Shown: one piece after another, positions 55,070 through 63,843 of the stretch
Layout: each line of letters begins with the position of its first letter
How positions within the stretch are numbered: the stretch's first letter is position 1
Assembly (NCBI GenBank): GCA_013390945.1
Contig: JACAUC010000004.1
Span: 1 to 63,926 of the forward strand
Direction: 5' to 3'
Source of the DNA: Candidatus Chloroheliaceae bacterium
Lineage (GTDB): Bacteria; Chloroflexota; Chloroflexia; Chloroheliales; Chloroheliaceae
DNA length: 63,926 nucleotides
Notes under the pieces: model-generated
What the model saw: only the letters and a program-made list of their open reading frames with translations
Told to the model about the DNA's origin: nothing
Databases searched by the model: none
Position numbers and translations under genes: made by a program

Positions 55070-55792
55070 ATGTTATCAAACCTGATCGAAGATTGGGCAA
55101 GAAATATTGCCAAACATGTAGGCCGGTTGGTAGCTAAAACCGGTTTGACTCCTAATATGGTGACAATTATTGGGTTCTTGCTCAATTTTCCGGTCGCCTA
55201 TGTATTAGGGCAAGGCTCGTTTTTGTTAGGAGGCTTCCTAATCCTCTTCGCCGGTGCCTTTGATATGCTGGATGGTGCCGTGGCACGAGCCACTGGCAAA
55301 ATGACCAAATTTGGGGCTTTTTTGGATAGCACACTAGATCGCTACAGTGAAATTGTGGTGCTACTGGGTCTGTTGCTCTTTTATCGCAGCGAAGCAGGTT
55401 TAACTGGCGAAAAGATGGGCGGCTCTATTCTAGTCTATATCGCAATTACTGGCTCCCTAATGGTCAGCTATGTTAAGGCCCGTTCCGAAGGGTTGCAAAT
55501 CGCTATGAAAGGGGTCGGTCTTTTGCCCCGGCCTGAACGAGTCGTAATGTTGGCAATAGCCTGTATCCTAACCCCGGTCTTTAATGAGATTGCCATGATT
55601 ATAGTGCTATGGGTTTTGGCAGTAGGCACAAACCTGACCGCTTTCCAGCGCATTATGTACGTCTGGCTTACAGCCAGCAAAGAATTGAAAAAAGAGACCC
55701 AAACCCTGAAAGAGAACAAAGAAAAAGAGGATGAGAAGAGCGAAACCTTGACCCGCAAACGCTGGTCGTTCCGCCGGGTAGATGGTCGTTAA
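55070..55792 (+). CDS. CDP-alcohol phosphatidyltransferase
   Basis: 240 residues with about five to six membrane helices. The family signature D-G-x2-A-R-x8-G-x3-D-x3-D is complete in DMLDGAVARATGKMTKFGAF followed by LDSTLDR. The enzyme transfers a phosphatidyl group from CDP-diacylglycerol to an alcohol. Next to a PimA-like gene, phosphatidylinositol-phosphate synthase is the best guess; a PgsA-like role is possible. The ~40-residue C-terminal tail (KELKKETQTLKENKEKEDEK) is charged and cytosolic. 96 bp lie between it and the GT4 gene. Confidence 0.87.
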   Translation: MLSNLIEDWARNIAKHVGRLVAKTGLTPNMVTIIGFLLNFPVAYVLGQGSFLLGGFLILFAGAFDMLDGAVARATGKMTKFGAFLDSTLDRYSEIVVLLGLLLFYRSEAGLTGEKMGGSILVYIAITGSLMVSYVKARSEGLQIAMKGVGLLPRPERVVMLAIACILTPVFNEIAMIIVLWVLAVGTNLTAFQRIMYVWLTASKELKKETQTLKENKEKEDEKSETLTRKRWSFRRVDGR

Positions 55793-55831
55793 ATTACCTC
55801 CGGTGCTTCCGGTTCCAACCTTCATTTTGGC

Positions 55832-55902
55832 TAATCGGGATTAGAAATCCCTAATCGGGATTAGAAATCCCTAATCGGGATTAGAAATCCCTCCTACAGG
55901 AA
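55832..55902. repeat. Tandem GGGATTAGAAATCCC elements
   Basis: Three copies of a 20-bp unit (TAATCGGGATTAGAAATCCC) in tandem, the last followed by TCCTACAGG. Each core is a hairpin with arms GGGATT and AATCCC. Related elements are at 44025-44044 and at the right edge of the window. Confidence 0.85.
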
Positions 55903-56009
55903 GTTGGAATCGGAAGCACTTACATATTATTTATTAAAATGGAATTTCTTTTATATTCTATCGTCTCTTGTGATAAAAATTAATGTTATTAAGAAAGAAG
56001 TAAAAATAG

Positions 56010-57452
56010 ATGAGTAACGAGTCAACCAAAGTCCTAGATTTTTTTCAGTCCGAGTTTGGTATAGATCAGAAGGTGATGAGCGATGTGTTGGCCGCAGCCC
56101 TAAGCCGAGGCGGAGATTTCGCCGAGCTTTATTTTGAACATCGCATCACCAGCAATATGCACTTTGAAGAGGGTATCGTTAAGGAGAGCAGTGGCGGTAT
56201 TATTCAAGGTGTCGGTATTCGAGTGGTCTCCGGCGATAGTTTCGGCTACGCCTATAGCGAGGATTTTAACCTAGAAAGTATGCGTCGGGCCGCCATTACC
56301 GCTTCTCAAATTTGCAAGGGAGGCAAACCGGGCCAGCCAATAGATGCCACCTTTCTCCAAGCCGCCAATCTCTACCCGATAACCACTCCTTCGATAGATG
56401 TCCGCGCCCTCGAAAAACTGGAATTGATTCGCCGGGCCGATAAAGCGGCCCGCGCTTATAACCCAGCCGTAAAAAAAGTTATTGCGATGTTTAGCGAAGA
56501 GTACAAACAGGTGATGATTGCTGCCAGTGATGGTCGTCTAGTGGCTGACATACAACCACTGGTTTCGCTGCGCGTCTTCGTCATTGCCGAGCGGGACAAC
56601 AAACCGGGGCAAGGCTCCAATAGCGGTGCCGCCCGAATGGGCCTCGACTATTTCGCCAATCGCCGCACCCCTGAAATGATCGGCCAAGAAGCGGCCCGTA
56701 TCGCCGTCCAAGCCCTCGATGCCGTAGACGCACCAGCAGGAATGTATCCAGTAGTGCTGGCGGCGGGACGTAGCGGCGTACTACTGCACGAGGCCGTCGG
56801 GCATGGCCTCGAAGCCGATTTCAATCGCAAGAAATTGAGTAACTACAGTGACCGGATAGGTCAAGTGGTAGCCAGCCCACTCTGTACGGTAGTAGATGAT
56901 GGTACGGTGGCCTATAGCAAAGGTTCGCTTAACATAGATGATGAGGGCAACCTACCTAATTATAATGTGCTGATTGAGAACGGGACTTTGAGCAACTACT
57001 TGCAAGACCGGATCAGCAGCAAACATTTTGACAATAAGCTGACAGGCAATGGACGACGGCAAAGTTTCCGACATGCACCAATGCCCCGTATGACCAATAC
57101 TTATATGCTGGCAGGCCAGAGTACTTTCGAGGAGTTAATCGCTTCAGTAGAGAAGGGACTCTATTGTGTCGGCTATAGCGGTGGTCAGGTCAACATCTAC
57201 AACGGTGACTTCACCTTTGGGCTAACCGAGGCTTATCTGATCGAAAATGGCAAGATTACTGCTCCGGTCAAAAACGCCAACCTAATCGGCAATGGACCAG
57301 AGGTTCTCTCCAAAGTAACCATGGTTGCCAACGATTTTGCCCTATCCGAAGATGGCGGTATGTGTGGCAAAAACGGGCAAATGGTTCCAATTGGCTTGGG
57401 TATGCCTAGCGTATTGGTAAGCAGTATCACTGTCGGCGGCACAGCAGCATAA
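56010..57452 (+). CDS. tldD: TldD-type metallopeptidase subunit
   Basis: 480 residues. TldD forms a heterodimeric zinc peptidase with TldE that degrades unfolded peptides and trims modified peptides such as microcin B17 or thiazole/oxazole products. The active-site motif HEAVGHGLEADF is intact (His260, His264). Other family stretches: FAELYFEHRITSNMHFEEGI, GYSGGQVNIYNGDFTFG and the C-terminal MCGKNGQMVPIGLGMPSVLV. tldE follows 33 bp downstream. No RiPP precursor or cyclodehydratase gene is visible, so a general proteolytic role is likely. Confidence 0.93.
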   Translation: MSNESTKVLDFFQSEFGIDQKVMSDVLAAALSRGGDFAELYFEHRITSNMHFEEGIVKESSGGIIQGVGIRVVSGDSFGYAYSEDFNLESMRRAAITASQICKGGKPGQPIDATFLQAANLYPITTPSIDVRALEKLELIRRADKAARAYNPAVKKVIAMFSEEYKQVMIAASDGRLVADIQPLVSLRVFVIAERDNKPGQGSNSGAARMGLDYFANRRTPEMIGQEAARIAVQALDAVDAPAGMYPVVLAAGRSGVLLHEAVGHGLEADFNRKKLSNYSDRIGQVVASPLCTVVDDGTVAYSKGSLNIDDEGNLPNYNVLIENGTLSNYLQDRISSKHFDNKLTGNGRRQSFRHAPMPRMTNTYMLAGQSTFEELIASVEKGLYCVGYSGGQVNIYNGDFTFGLTEAYLIENGKITAPVKNANLIGNGPEVLSKVTMVANDFALSEDGGMCGKNGQMVPIGLGMPSVLVSSITVGGTAA

Positions 57453-57485
57453 ACCTAGTTATCCTAGTTAAACGAAAGAGAAACG

Positions 57486-58817
57486 ATGATAAACGAAGAA
57501 GATTTAAAACTAGCCGAGGATATTGTCAAACTAGCCCAACAAAAAGGGGCAGACGAAGCCGAGGTACGTATCACCAGCAGTCGCACCTTTTCTACCACTG
57601 TGCGTAAAGGCGAAGTAGAAAAGATCAGTGAAAATGAGCCACACTCGCTAACTTTGCGCGTCTACAAGGAAAAACGGGGAGCCACCGTCTTTAGCTCCGA
57701 CTTTCGGCCTGCTGCCCTTGAACGACTAGTGGAAGATGCGGTGGAGCGTACCACTTACGTTGATCCCGACCCGGAGAGTGGCCTGCCCGACCCGGAAGAC
57801 TTGGCTAAAGACTTTGACGAAAATTTAGACCTGTGGGATCCAATGGTAGGCGATTTACCACCAGAGATCAAGATTAACCTAGCACGTCAGACCGAAGAGA
57901 CCGCCCTCACCTACGATTCCCGCATCACCAATACCAATGGAGCCAGTTTTGGCTCCCACATCTACTCCTTTGTACTTGCCAACAGTCTTGGCTTCGCGGG
58001 AGGCTACCGGGGAAGTTCTTGCTCGATGTATATGTCGGCGGTAGCCGATGATAGCGAGGGGAAGAAGCAAACCGATGGCTGGTATAGTAGCCAACACCAC
58101 TTTAACCGCTTGGAGAAGCCGGAAGAGATTGGGCAAAAAGCGGCAGAACGAACGTTGCGTAGATTAGGGGCGCGTAAGGTCAAAACGCAGACTGTACCAG
58201 TAATTTGGGATCAGGAGACCGCCAGCGAGTTCTTGGGTATTTTGGCAGGAGCTATTATGGGAGGCGCACTTTATCGGGGCATGACCTTCCTAGCCGATAA
58301 AGAGGGCCAACAAATCGCGGCTCCCGGTGTCACGATTGTGGATGACCCACTAAGGCCCGGCTTGCCCGGTAGCCGTCCTTTCGATGGGGAGGGGGTTTAT
58401 TCGCGCCGCAACGAAGTCTTTTCAAAAGGGGTCTTCAACCAATTCCTCTTCAATACCTACTATGCCCGCAAAATGAAACGTCGCACCACTGGTAACTCTG
58501 GTGGTATCACCAACTTCTACTTAGAACCGGGCAGTTTAACCCCAGAAGAGATTATTGCTGGAGTAGACGAAGGACTTTACCTGACCGACATGATCGGGTT
58601 TGGCGAAAATATTACTACGGGCGATTTTTCACGCGGAGCCTCTGGTATTTGGATCGAGAAGGGCAAACTAACCTACCCGGTTTCAGAGATCAATATCAGC
58701 GGTGATTTGCGTAAGATGTTGGCTGGTATCAGCCAAATTGGAAATGACCTAGAATTTCGGCATAGCGTCGCTGCCCCTACCTTCCGCATGGACGGCATGA
58801 TGATAAGCGGCCTCTAA
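57486..58817 (+). CDS. tldE: TldE/PmbA-type metallopeptidase subunit
   Basis: 443 residues, partner of TldD. It has the PmbA/TldE layout (GADEAEVRITSSRTFSTTVR; TNTNGASFGSH; TGNSGGITNFYLEPGS; SRGASGIWIEKGKLTYPVSE) and lacks the HExxxH metal motif, as expected for the non-catalytic subunit. It follows tldD by 33 bp, and a stem-loop terminator stands 20 bp after its stop. Confidence 0.92.
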   Translation: MINEEDLKLAEDIVKLAQQKGADEAEVRITSSRTFSTTVRKGEVEKISENEPHSLTLRVYKEKRGATVFSSDFRPAALERLVEDAVERTTYVDPDPESGLPDPEDLAKDFDENLDLWDPMVGDLPPEIKINLARQTEETALTYDSRITNTNGASFGSHIYSFVLANSLGFAGGYRGSSCSMYMSAVADDSEGKKQTDGWYSSQHHFNRLEKPEEIGQKAAERTLRRLGARKVKTQTVPVIWDQETASEFLGILAGAIMGGALYRGMTFLADKEGQQIAAPGVTIVDDPLRPGLPGSRPFDGEGVYSRRNEVFSKGVFNQFLFNTYYARKMKRRTTGNSGGITNFYLEPGSLTPEEIIAGVDEGLYLTDMIGFGENITTGDFSRGASGIWIEKGKLTYPVSEINISGDLRKMLAGISQIGNDLEFRHSVAAPTFRMDGMMISGL

Positions 58818-58837
58818 AATACCCTAGGATAGGTGCT

Positions 58838-58866
58838 AGGGCTACTTATAAATTTAGCCCTAACAT
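58838..58866. terminator. Terminator between tldE and the GT2 gene
   Basis: AGGGCTA (58838-58844) pairs with TAGCCCT (58855-58861), followed by AACATTTTT on the plus strand. It lies between convergent genes and may act both ways. A second small inverted repeat CCCTAG/CTAGGG lies just before it. Confidence 0.7.
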
Positions 58867-58871
58867 TTTTA

Positions 58872-59618
58872 TCATTTAGACAAATAAGCCTTGTAAATCT
58901 TCCACAAATCAAGATAGGCCAGAAGGCCATCTTTCAGGTGAAGTTTGGAACCCCGCACATCCTGCCATTGGCGTAAGGGTAGCTCATAAATTTTGGAGCC
59001 AATCTCAATGCCTTGTCCGTCCTGAATCTTCTTTAACCGGGCGATTATCTCCACATCGAAGACCCAACGCGAAAGGAAGGGGGTGGCAAAAGCTTGGCGG
59101 AGTGGCTCGTTCTGACGAAAGAGTTTGGCCCCACATTGCGAATCATAGATCGGCAGATTTAGCACTAGCGAAACTGCGGTGGCAAAGACTCGCCCGAAGT
59201 AATGCCGATAAGCCTTCCGCTCAATTGCTCGGCCCAAGAGCTTTACCCGCGCCCCAAAGACCATATCCAAGTCTGGCTGGAGGTCAAGAATTTCACAAAA
59301 ACGGGGAATCTCGTCTAGGGGCGTGGCTAAATCGGCATCCCAAAAGCCGATATAATCTGGTGATTTCTTCATTGACCACAGGAATCCCTGCCGCACCGCC
59401 TCCGCCTTACCCTGATTAGGCTGTAAATCCAGTAAGTCAATTTGCTCTGGTGCTAATGAGCGTAGAGTCTTCAGCAGTTTGAAAGTATCGTCCTGACTCC
59501 CATCGTTGACAAAGAGAAATTCAAGGCGATGGTGAGGTAGTTGAAGGTTCACAAATTGCGCCACCTCTAACCGCTTCGCCTCGTTGTAACAGGGGAAGAC
59601 TATAATCACATGTGGCAT
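58872..59618 (-). CDS. GT2 glycosyltransferase, dolichyl-phosphate-sugar synthase-like
   Basis: 248 residues from ATG 59618 (MPHVIIVFPCYNEAKRLEVA); an ATG five codons upstream at 59633 is equally possible. GT-A family 2 motifs: FLFVNDGSQDDT, DLQPNQGKAEAVRQGF, YIGFWDADLATPLDEIPRF (DxD) and DSQCGAKLFR. It resembles polyprenyl-phosphate glucosyl- or mannosyltransferases (ALG5-like), which load a sugar on a lipid carrier for use outside the membrane. It converges with tldE. Confidence 0.87.
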   Translation of the reverse strand: MPHVIIVFPCYNEAKRLEVAQFVNLQLPHHRLEFLFVNDGSQDDTFKLLKTLRSLAPEQIDLLDLQPNQGKAEAVRQGFLWSMKKSPDYIGFWDADLATPLDEIPRFCEILDLQPDLDMVFGARVKLLGRAIERKAYRHYFGRVFATAVSLVLNLPIYDSQCGAKLFRQNEPLRQAFATPFLSRWVFDVEIIARLKKIQDGQGIEIGSKIYELPLRQWQDVRGSKLHLKDGLLAYLDLWKIYKAYLSK

Positions 59619-59657
59619 AACGCCTGTACCCATTTTTGTCTCTATCTCAGTTCCAAC

Positions 59658-60353
59658 TTAACTGTGGCTGGCTTGATAATCGAGGTAACGCTTGTCTAGC
59701 ACTTTGACGATTTCAGCATATCCCGCTGGACAATTCCCCTCGGTTATATAAGCTGATAGTGCATTTCTCAGGATATAGCACCGCTTATAACTTTCCAATT
59801 TTGGTATAGCCGTAAACCAGCTATTAAGGGAACGCATCGTAATAATAGCCGCTTTTCTTTCCATTGCCTCTCTTACCAAATGAAATCCATATTCCTGTGA
59901 AGGTAGTACCCTTTTCCGGTGAAACCCAGCAGCCCCAACCGAGGGATAAGGGAAAAATTCTATATGCAGAAGATTATTTGCCAAAAAGCGGGCATCATAA
60001 CGCTCAATTAAGGTTCTGAGCCGTTTGTACCACCACTTGTACCCTTCAGAGCCACTGATTTCAGGATCTAACAGGAAAAAGGGATAATCCTGTTCTTCAT
60101 GATGTAGGCATTTAATGTTCCATCTCCTGTCATTTATATTTTGTACTACCTCGTTTTCGACAAAGCCCGGATTAAGGGTAAGCAGTAATATCGGCGCATC
60201 GGTCCTTCCCATAAAAGGACCGGGAAAGGCATCCAACCGCAATTTATGAATTTCAGAAGCTTTCGCGTTGAGCTTTTCAACCTCTTCTCTATCACTCTCC
60301 AACACAAAAGGCTTTCCTACTTCCAATGGTAGTGCAGACCAAGGATTTTGCAT
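59658..60353 (-). CDS. Uncharacterised protein, possibly UDG-like fold
   Basis: 231 residues, no signal peptide or membrane segment. I do not recognise the family firmly. GPFMGRTDAPILLLTLNPGF followed by a later LHIEFFPYPS resembles the two active-site loops of uracil-DNA glycosylase superfamily proteins (a LNPG-type motif and a motif near a Pro-Ser). The usual catalytic His-Pro-Ser is not clear, so the resemblance is tentative. It stands alone between two glycosyltransferase genes with its own promoter. GAAAGGA lies about 8 nt before ATG 60353. Confidence 0.6.
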   Translation of the reverse strand: MQNPWSALPLEVGKPFVLESDREEVEKLNAKASEIHKLRLDAFPGPFMGRTDAPILLLTLNPGFVENEVVQNINDRRWNIKCLHHEEQDYPFFLLDPEISGSEGYKWWYKRLRTLIERYDARFLANNLLHIEFFPYPSVGAAGFHRKRVLPSQEYGFHLVREAMERKAAIITMRSLNSWFTAIPKLESYKRCYILRNALSAYITEGNCPAGYAEIVKVLDKRYLDYQASHS

Positions 60354-60395
60354 ATTTGTCCTTTCTTTGAAAAACTAGTTGTAAGTTGTGAGCGG

Positions 60396-60404
60396 ATTAT
60401 AACA
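60396..60404 (-). promoter_or_regulatory. Extended -10 promoter of the 231-residue gene
   Basis: Minus strand TGTTATAAT (60404-60396): consensus TATAAT with the extended TGn. The -35 is weak. The start would be near 60389, about 36 nt before ATG 60353. Confidence 0.5.
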
Positions 60405-60423
60405 ACACAAAGCTCTGAAAAAT

Positions 60424-62655
60424 TTAAAGGAGCCTAAGCTTTGATAAGAGCCGATATAGTGGCTTTCCTTCGATAGCCACTAAGCGTTGACTCAATTCAG
60501 TGGCCCATTTTTCTAAACGCTGGTACTCCTGATGCAGATTCTCAGTGCGCTTTTTACTACCATACTGCGGCATCCCGGTCTCAGGGCTGATACCTTGCGA
60601 ACGGGGCAACTCTCCCAATACCTGCTCGTAAAACTTCCAAGTTTTGATAGCCACGCTTTCCCAAGTAAAAGCCTTTGCTCTGGTGTTGATAGCTTCGACT
60701 TGTCGGGTGGCTGCTTGTGGGTTGGAGATTAGCCGCCACGCTATTTCGGCATCTGCCTTCGGGTCAAGTAGATTTAGATAAACCACATCCTCACCCAAAA
60801 TTTCACCTAAAGAAGTTGAGCGGGTGGTCAAGGCGGGCTTACCCACTGCCGCCGCTTCAAAGGGAACCAATCCAAAACCTTCGGCAATGGAGGGATAGAG
60901 TATTAAGGCTGCCTTTTGCATCAGCCATTGTTTCTCGGCTTCGCTAACTGCCCCTAGATAATGCAATCGCTCCTGTAGCTCGGGATGACGTAACCGCAAG
61001 AGAGCCTCGTCTCCACCCGAACCACCCGCGACTACATCGGGGCCAACCAAGACCATATGACCCGGCCATTGATATTGCTCTAGCAAACTTTTAAAAAGTT
61101 TTAAAGCATAAGCCCGATTTTTATGCTTTAGATTATGCCCAATTATCATAATAAAGGGTTGATCGGCAAATTTAGTGCTTTCCGCAGGTGGGGTGGTCGT
61201 CGCTTGGTGCAAATGGTGATCTACTCCCACGTAGGTAACACAGACTCTTTCTGGTGGTACTACCAATCCATTTTGAAGGGCATCCTGTACGGCATCTTGG
61301 CTAATAAAAGCAATACCGTCGGCTTTGGCAAAGGTGAGGCGGGTTAAATCCTGAAAGTAGCTCCAATCCTGCGGTTTGGAAAAGTAAGTCGGATTGGAAA
61401 AGTTGATAAAATCCAAATGCGAAACGATAAAGCGGCTGGCAGATCTTTGCAAAAGGGTCAAAGCTTCGGGGGAATAGACCTGATAGGGCCGATGAATCAG
61501 ATCAAAACGCGGCTCTTCGAGGTTTTCCAATTCGGAAACGCGCACCACTTCATCTACTAATTGGGTAATGCCCAGCAATGCCTTTTCCGGCACATCATCT
61601 CGAATAATCACGGTTAAGTGTTTGCGTGGGGTAGGCAGTGCTACCAAGGCTCGAATCAGTTCCAGCACCAATACTTGCGCCCCGGTGGTAAAGCCATCTA
61701 GGGCCGTGCCATCTATAGCAATTTTGTAGCCTAGCAAGGCGGATCTGGCTCGCTCTAACGCTAGGGCTAGGGGACTGCGGGTATCTTTGGAAGATTCGGC
61801 CAGCCAAGCTTTATACCAAGGATAGCGCAATTCAATAATTTCGGAAGATGCTTTACCACTGTTTTGTCCAGTAGCACCAGTAGAAAGTTTGTGAAAGACA
61901 AAGAGATCATCGGCTAAGACATGTGAAAAACCAATCCCTATTGCGCGTTGCGAAAAGTCTATCACCTCTCCCAAACCAAGTGAGAAAGTTTCATCTAAGT
62001 GGCCCACTATATTCAAGGTTTCCTGAGAAAAAGTTTCATCCAAATAGCCCATTATATCTAGGGCTTCCCGGCGATAATAAACGCAATAATTTAGGGCGGT
62101 AGGAATGGGCGGTCGTAATTTCAAAGAAGCCTGCTGGATAGAGGCATCCACTTGCTTAGTAGTCATACCTCTGGCAAGATTAGGGATAGGGGTATTGCGG
62201 TAAGGTACTGAAAGGAAAGCACCATTGTTGCTAAAAGGAGTAGCGGTAGCCACCGTTGAGCGTGAATAAGCCGCATCCTGCAACCGTTCCAGCCAATCCG
62301 AAGGCACTACTACTTGATTACTGACCACTACCACATCTCGTGGAGCTGTCCACTCAAAGGCCAAATTTACACGCTTGATAATACGATGGGGCAGGGTTAG
62401 ATAAAAAAAGCCGCGCTGCTTAGAAAGTGGCTCTAGAATAACCGCGAGACGTTGGTCAGAACTGGCCTCCTCCACAATGAGCAACGGTACTTCGGCTGAA
62501 GTGGCTACGAGCAGGCTATCTATACATTCTAAAGCATCTTCATAAGTGCTAAATACCGGAACTACTATGACCGGGGCTTCCGAGGAAAATTGGCTCAACC
62601 AGCTTTGAACTTTTTCTTTGAGTGCAAATTCAACCTTTTGACTATCTGTGTTCAT
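60424..62655 (-). CDS. Two-domain glycosyltransferase (GT2-like plus GT4)
   Basis: 743 residues. Residues ~1-265 are a GT2-like domain (VIVVPVFSTYEDALECIDSL, VVVSNQVVVPSDWLERL, ALNYCVYYRREALDIMGYLD). Residues ~300-690 are a GT4 domain (IAIDGTALDGFTTGAQVLVL, FIMIIGHNLKHKNRAYALKL, then SIAEGFGLVPFEAAAVGKPA with the E-x7-E motif). The last ~50 residues are a coiled-coil-like tail. A 15-residue unit is duplicated in tandem near residues 195-225 (IMGYLDETFSQ / IVGHLDETFSL). No export signal; expected to build a surface polysaccharide at the cytosolic membrane face. It lies 45 bp after the epimerase-type gene, probably in one operon. Confidence 0.85.
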   Translation of the reverse strand: MNTDSQKVEFALKEKVQSWLSQFSSEAPVIVVPVFSTYEDALECIDSLLVATSAEVPLLIVEEASSDQRLAVILEPLSKQRGFFYLTLPHRIIKRVNLAFEWTAPRDVVVVSNQVVVPSDWLERLQDAAYSRSTVATATPFSNNGAFLSVPYRNTPIPNLARGMTTKQVDASIQQASLKLRPPIPTALNYCVYYRREALDIMGYLDETFSQETLNIVGHLDETFSLGLGEVIDFSQRAIGIGFSHVLADDLFVFHKLSTGATGQNSGKASSEIIELRYPWYKAWLAESSKDTRSPLALALERARSALLGYKIAIDGTALDGFTTGAQVLVLELIRALVALPTPRKHLTVIIRDDVPEKALLGITQLVDEVVRVSELENLEEPRFDLIHRPYQVYSPEALTLLQRSASRFIVSHLDFINFSNPTYFSKPQDWSYFQDLTRLTFAKADGIAFISQDAVQDALQNGLVVPPERVCVTYVGVDHHLHQATTTPPAESTKFADQPFIMIIGHNLKHKNRAYALKLFKSLLEQYQWPGHMVLVGPDVVAGGSGGDEALLRLRHPELQERLHYLGAVSEAEKQWLMQKAALILYPSIAEGFGLVPFEAAAVGKPALTTRSTSLGEILGEDVVYLNLLDPKADAEIAWRLISNPQAATRQVEAINTRAKAFTWESVAIKTWKFYEQVLGELPRSQGISPETGMPQYGSKKRTENLHQEYQRLEKWATELSQRLVAIEGKPLYRLLSKLRLL
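61975..62064. repeat. 45-bp tandem duplication in the GT2 domain
   Basis: GTTTCATC-type units encode GYLDETFSQETLNIV and GHLDETFSLG back to back on the minus strand. The motif occurs once in normal GT2 proteins (where it ends in the DExF/D-F loop near the catalytic base), so the second copy is an in-frame insertion. Confidence 0.75.
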
Positions 62656-62700
62656 CTGTGGTTTTCTCTCTTCCTTCCTCTCTTTCGTGCTACAAAATCT

Positions 62701-63705
62701 TTAAACTGTGCCAACTTTGACGCGGTTACGCCAGTAGTCGAGTAAATCCTGCAAACTTTGCTCCAGTTGGATTTGGGGCTGCCAGCCCGTCGCTTGGTGG
62801 AATTTGGAATAATCGCCGCAGATTTGCGGAATATCGCTAGGACGAGCGCGGGAGGGGTCAAAAAGTACGGTTAGGGTACAATTCGTCAGATTTAGCAATA
62901 GCTCCAATATATCCGCCATTTTGTAGCTTTGACCGGAGCAGAGGTTATAGACCTCACCCACTTTACACTCTTTCGCATCTAGGGCCAGCCAATATCCGCG
63001 CACTATATCCCGCACGTCAGTATAGTCTCGTCTAGCTTCCAGATTTCCCACTTTTAGCACTGGCTCAATTTGCCCTGCTTCAATCAAGGCCAGTTGTCGA
63101 GCAAAAGAGCTTACTGCTAGTTGGTCGCTTTGGCCTGGTCCAAGATGGTTGAAGGCCCGGGTGGTTATGATTTGTAGTCCATAAGAGCGAAAATATTGAT
63201 AACCCAACATCTCTTGAGTAATTTTGCTGACGGCGTAAGGATTGGCTGGACGGAAAGGGTTGGTCTCTAGCACGGGTAATTCCTCTGGCAGGATAAAGCC
63301 ATATTGATCGCCACTACCAGCACTGAGAATCCGGCTATATTCGGCCAGCCCGACGGTACGCACGGCTTCAAAAAGATTTAGAGTGGTATTCAAGTTATTG
63401 TTGAGCGTACCAGTGGGATCAGCAAAGGAGAGACCGGGAAAGCTTTGGGCGGCAAGGTGAAAGATGCGATTGGGACGAACTTCGTCCAGCAGTGCGGTCA
63501 CGGCTACCCGATCATTTAGCTCCACTTGGTAAAACTTCAGGCGCGGGTTGTTCCTATTAGGATGGAGTGCCGACGAACGACCTAGCCCAACTACCTGAAA
63601 AGAGCTGGGCTGAGAAAGAATATAATCAATCAGGTGACCACCAACAAAGCCCGTACCGCCCGTTATTAGGATAGTTTCTCTTTCTTTGCCACGCTGCTCA
63701 ACCAA
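62701..63705 (-). CDS. NAD-dependent epimerase/dehydratase, GDP-6-deoxy-mannose reductase-like
   Basis: 334 residues, extended short-chain dehydrogenase fold. Rossmann motif ILITGGTGFVGGHLIDYIL; active-site Tyr/Lys in NPYAVSKITQEM; Ser in LSAGSGDQYG; and family stretches TTRAFNHLGPGQSDQLAVSS and RRDYTDVRDIVRGYWL. These are typical of RMD (GDP-4-keto-6-deoxy-mannose to GDP-rhamnose) and of GDP-mannose 4,6-dehydratases. It likely supplies a deoxy-sugar nucleotide for the neighbouring glycosyltransferase. Confidence 0.87.
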   Translation of the reverse strand: MVEQRGKERETILITGGTGFVGGHLIDYILSQPSSFQVVGLGRSSALHPNRNNPRLKFYQVELNDRVAVTALLDEVRPNRIFHLAAQSFPGLSFADPTGTLNNNLNTTLNLFEAVRTVGLAEYSRILSAGSGDQYGFILPEELPVLETNPFRPANPYAVSKITQEMLGYQYFRSYGLQIITTRAFNHLGPGQSDQLAVSSFARQLALIEAGQIEPVLKVGNLEARRDYTDVRDIVRGYWLALDAKECKVGEVYNLCSGQSYKMADILELLLNLTNCTLTVLFDPSRARPSDIPQICGDYSKFHQATGWQPQIQLEQSLQDLLDYWRNRVKVGTV

Positions 63706-63843
63706 GCTTAAACTCCTTGTATCAACTTAACTACCGCTTTTCCTCCGGCTAATTGTTCCCTGCTGTAACTGTTATTATACTCTTTTCTGCCAAATTTGGC
63801 CTTACACGAAAGTGCAATAGTCGGGCGGTCAGCCGACTTAAAA

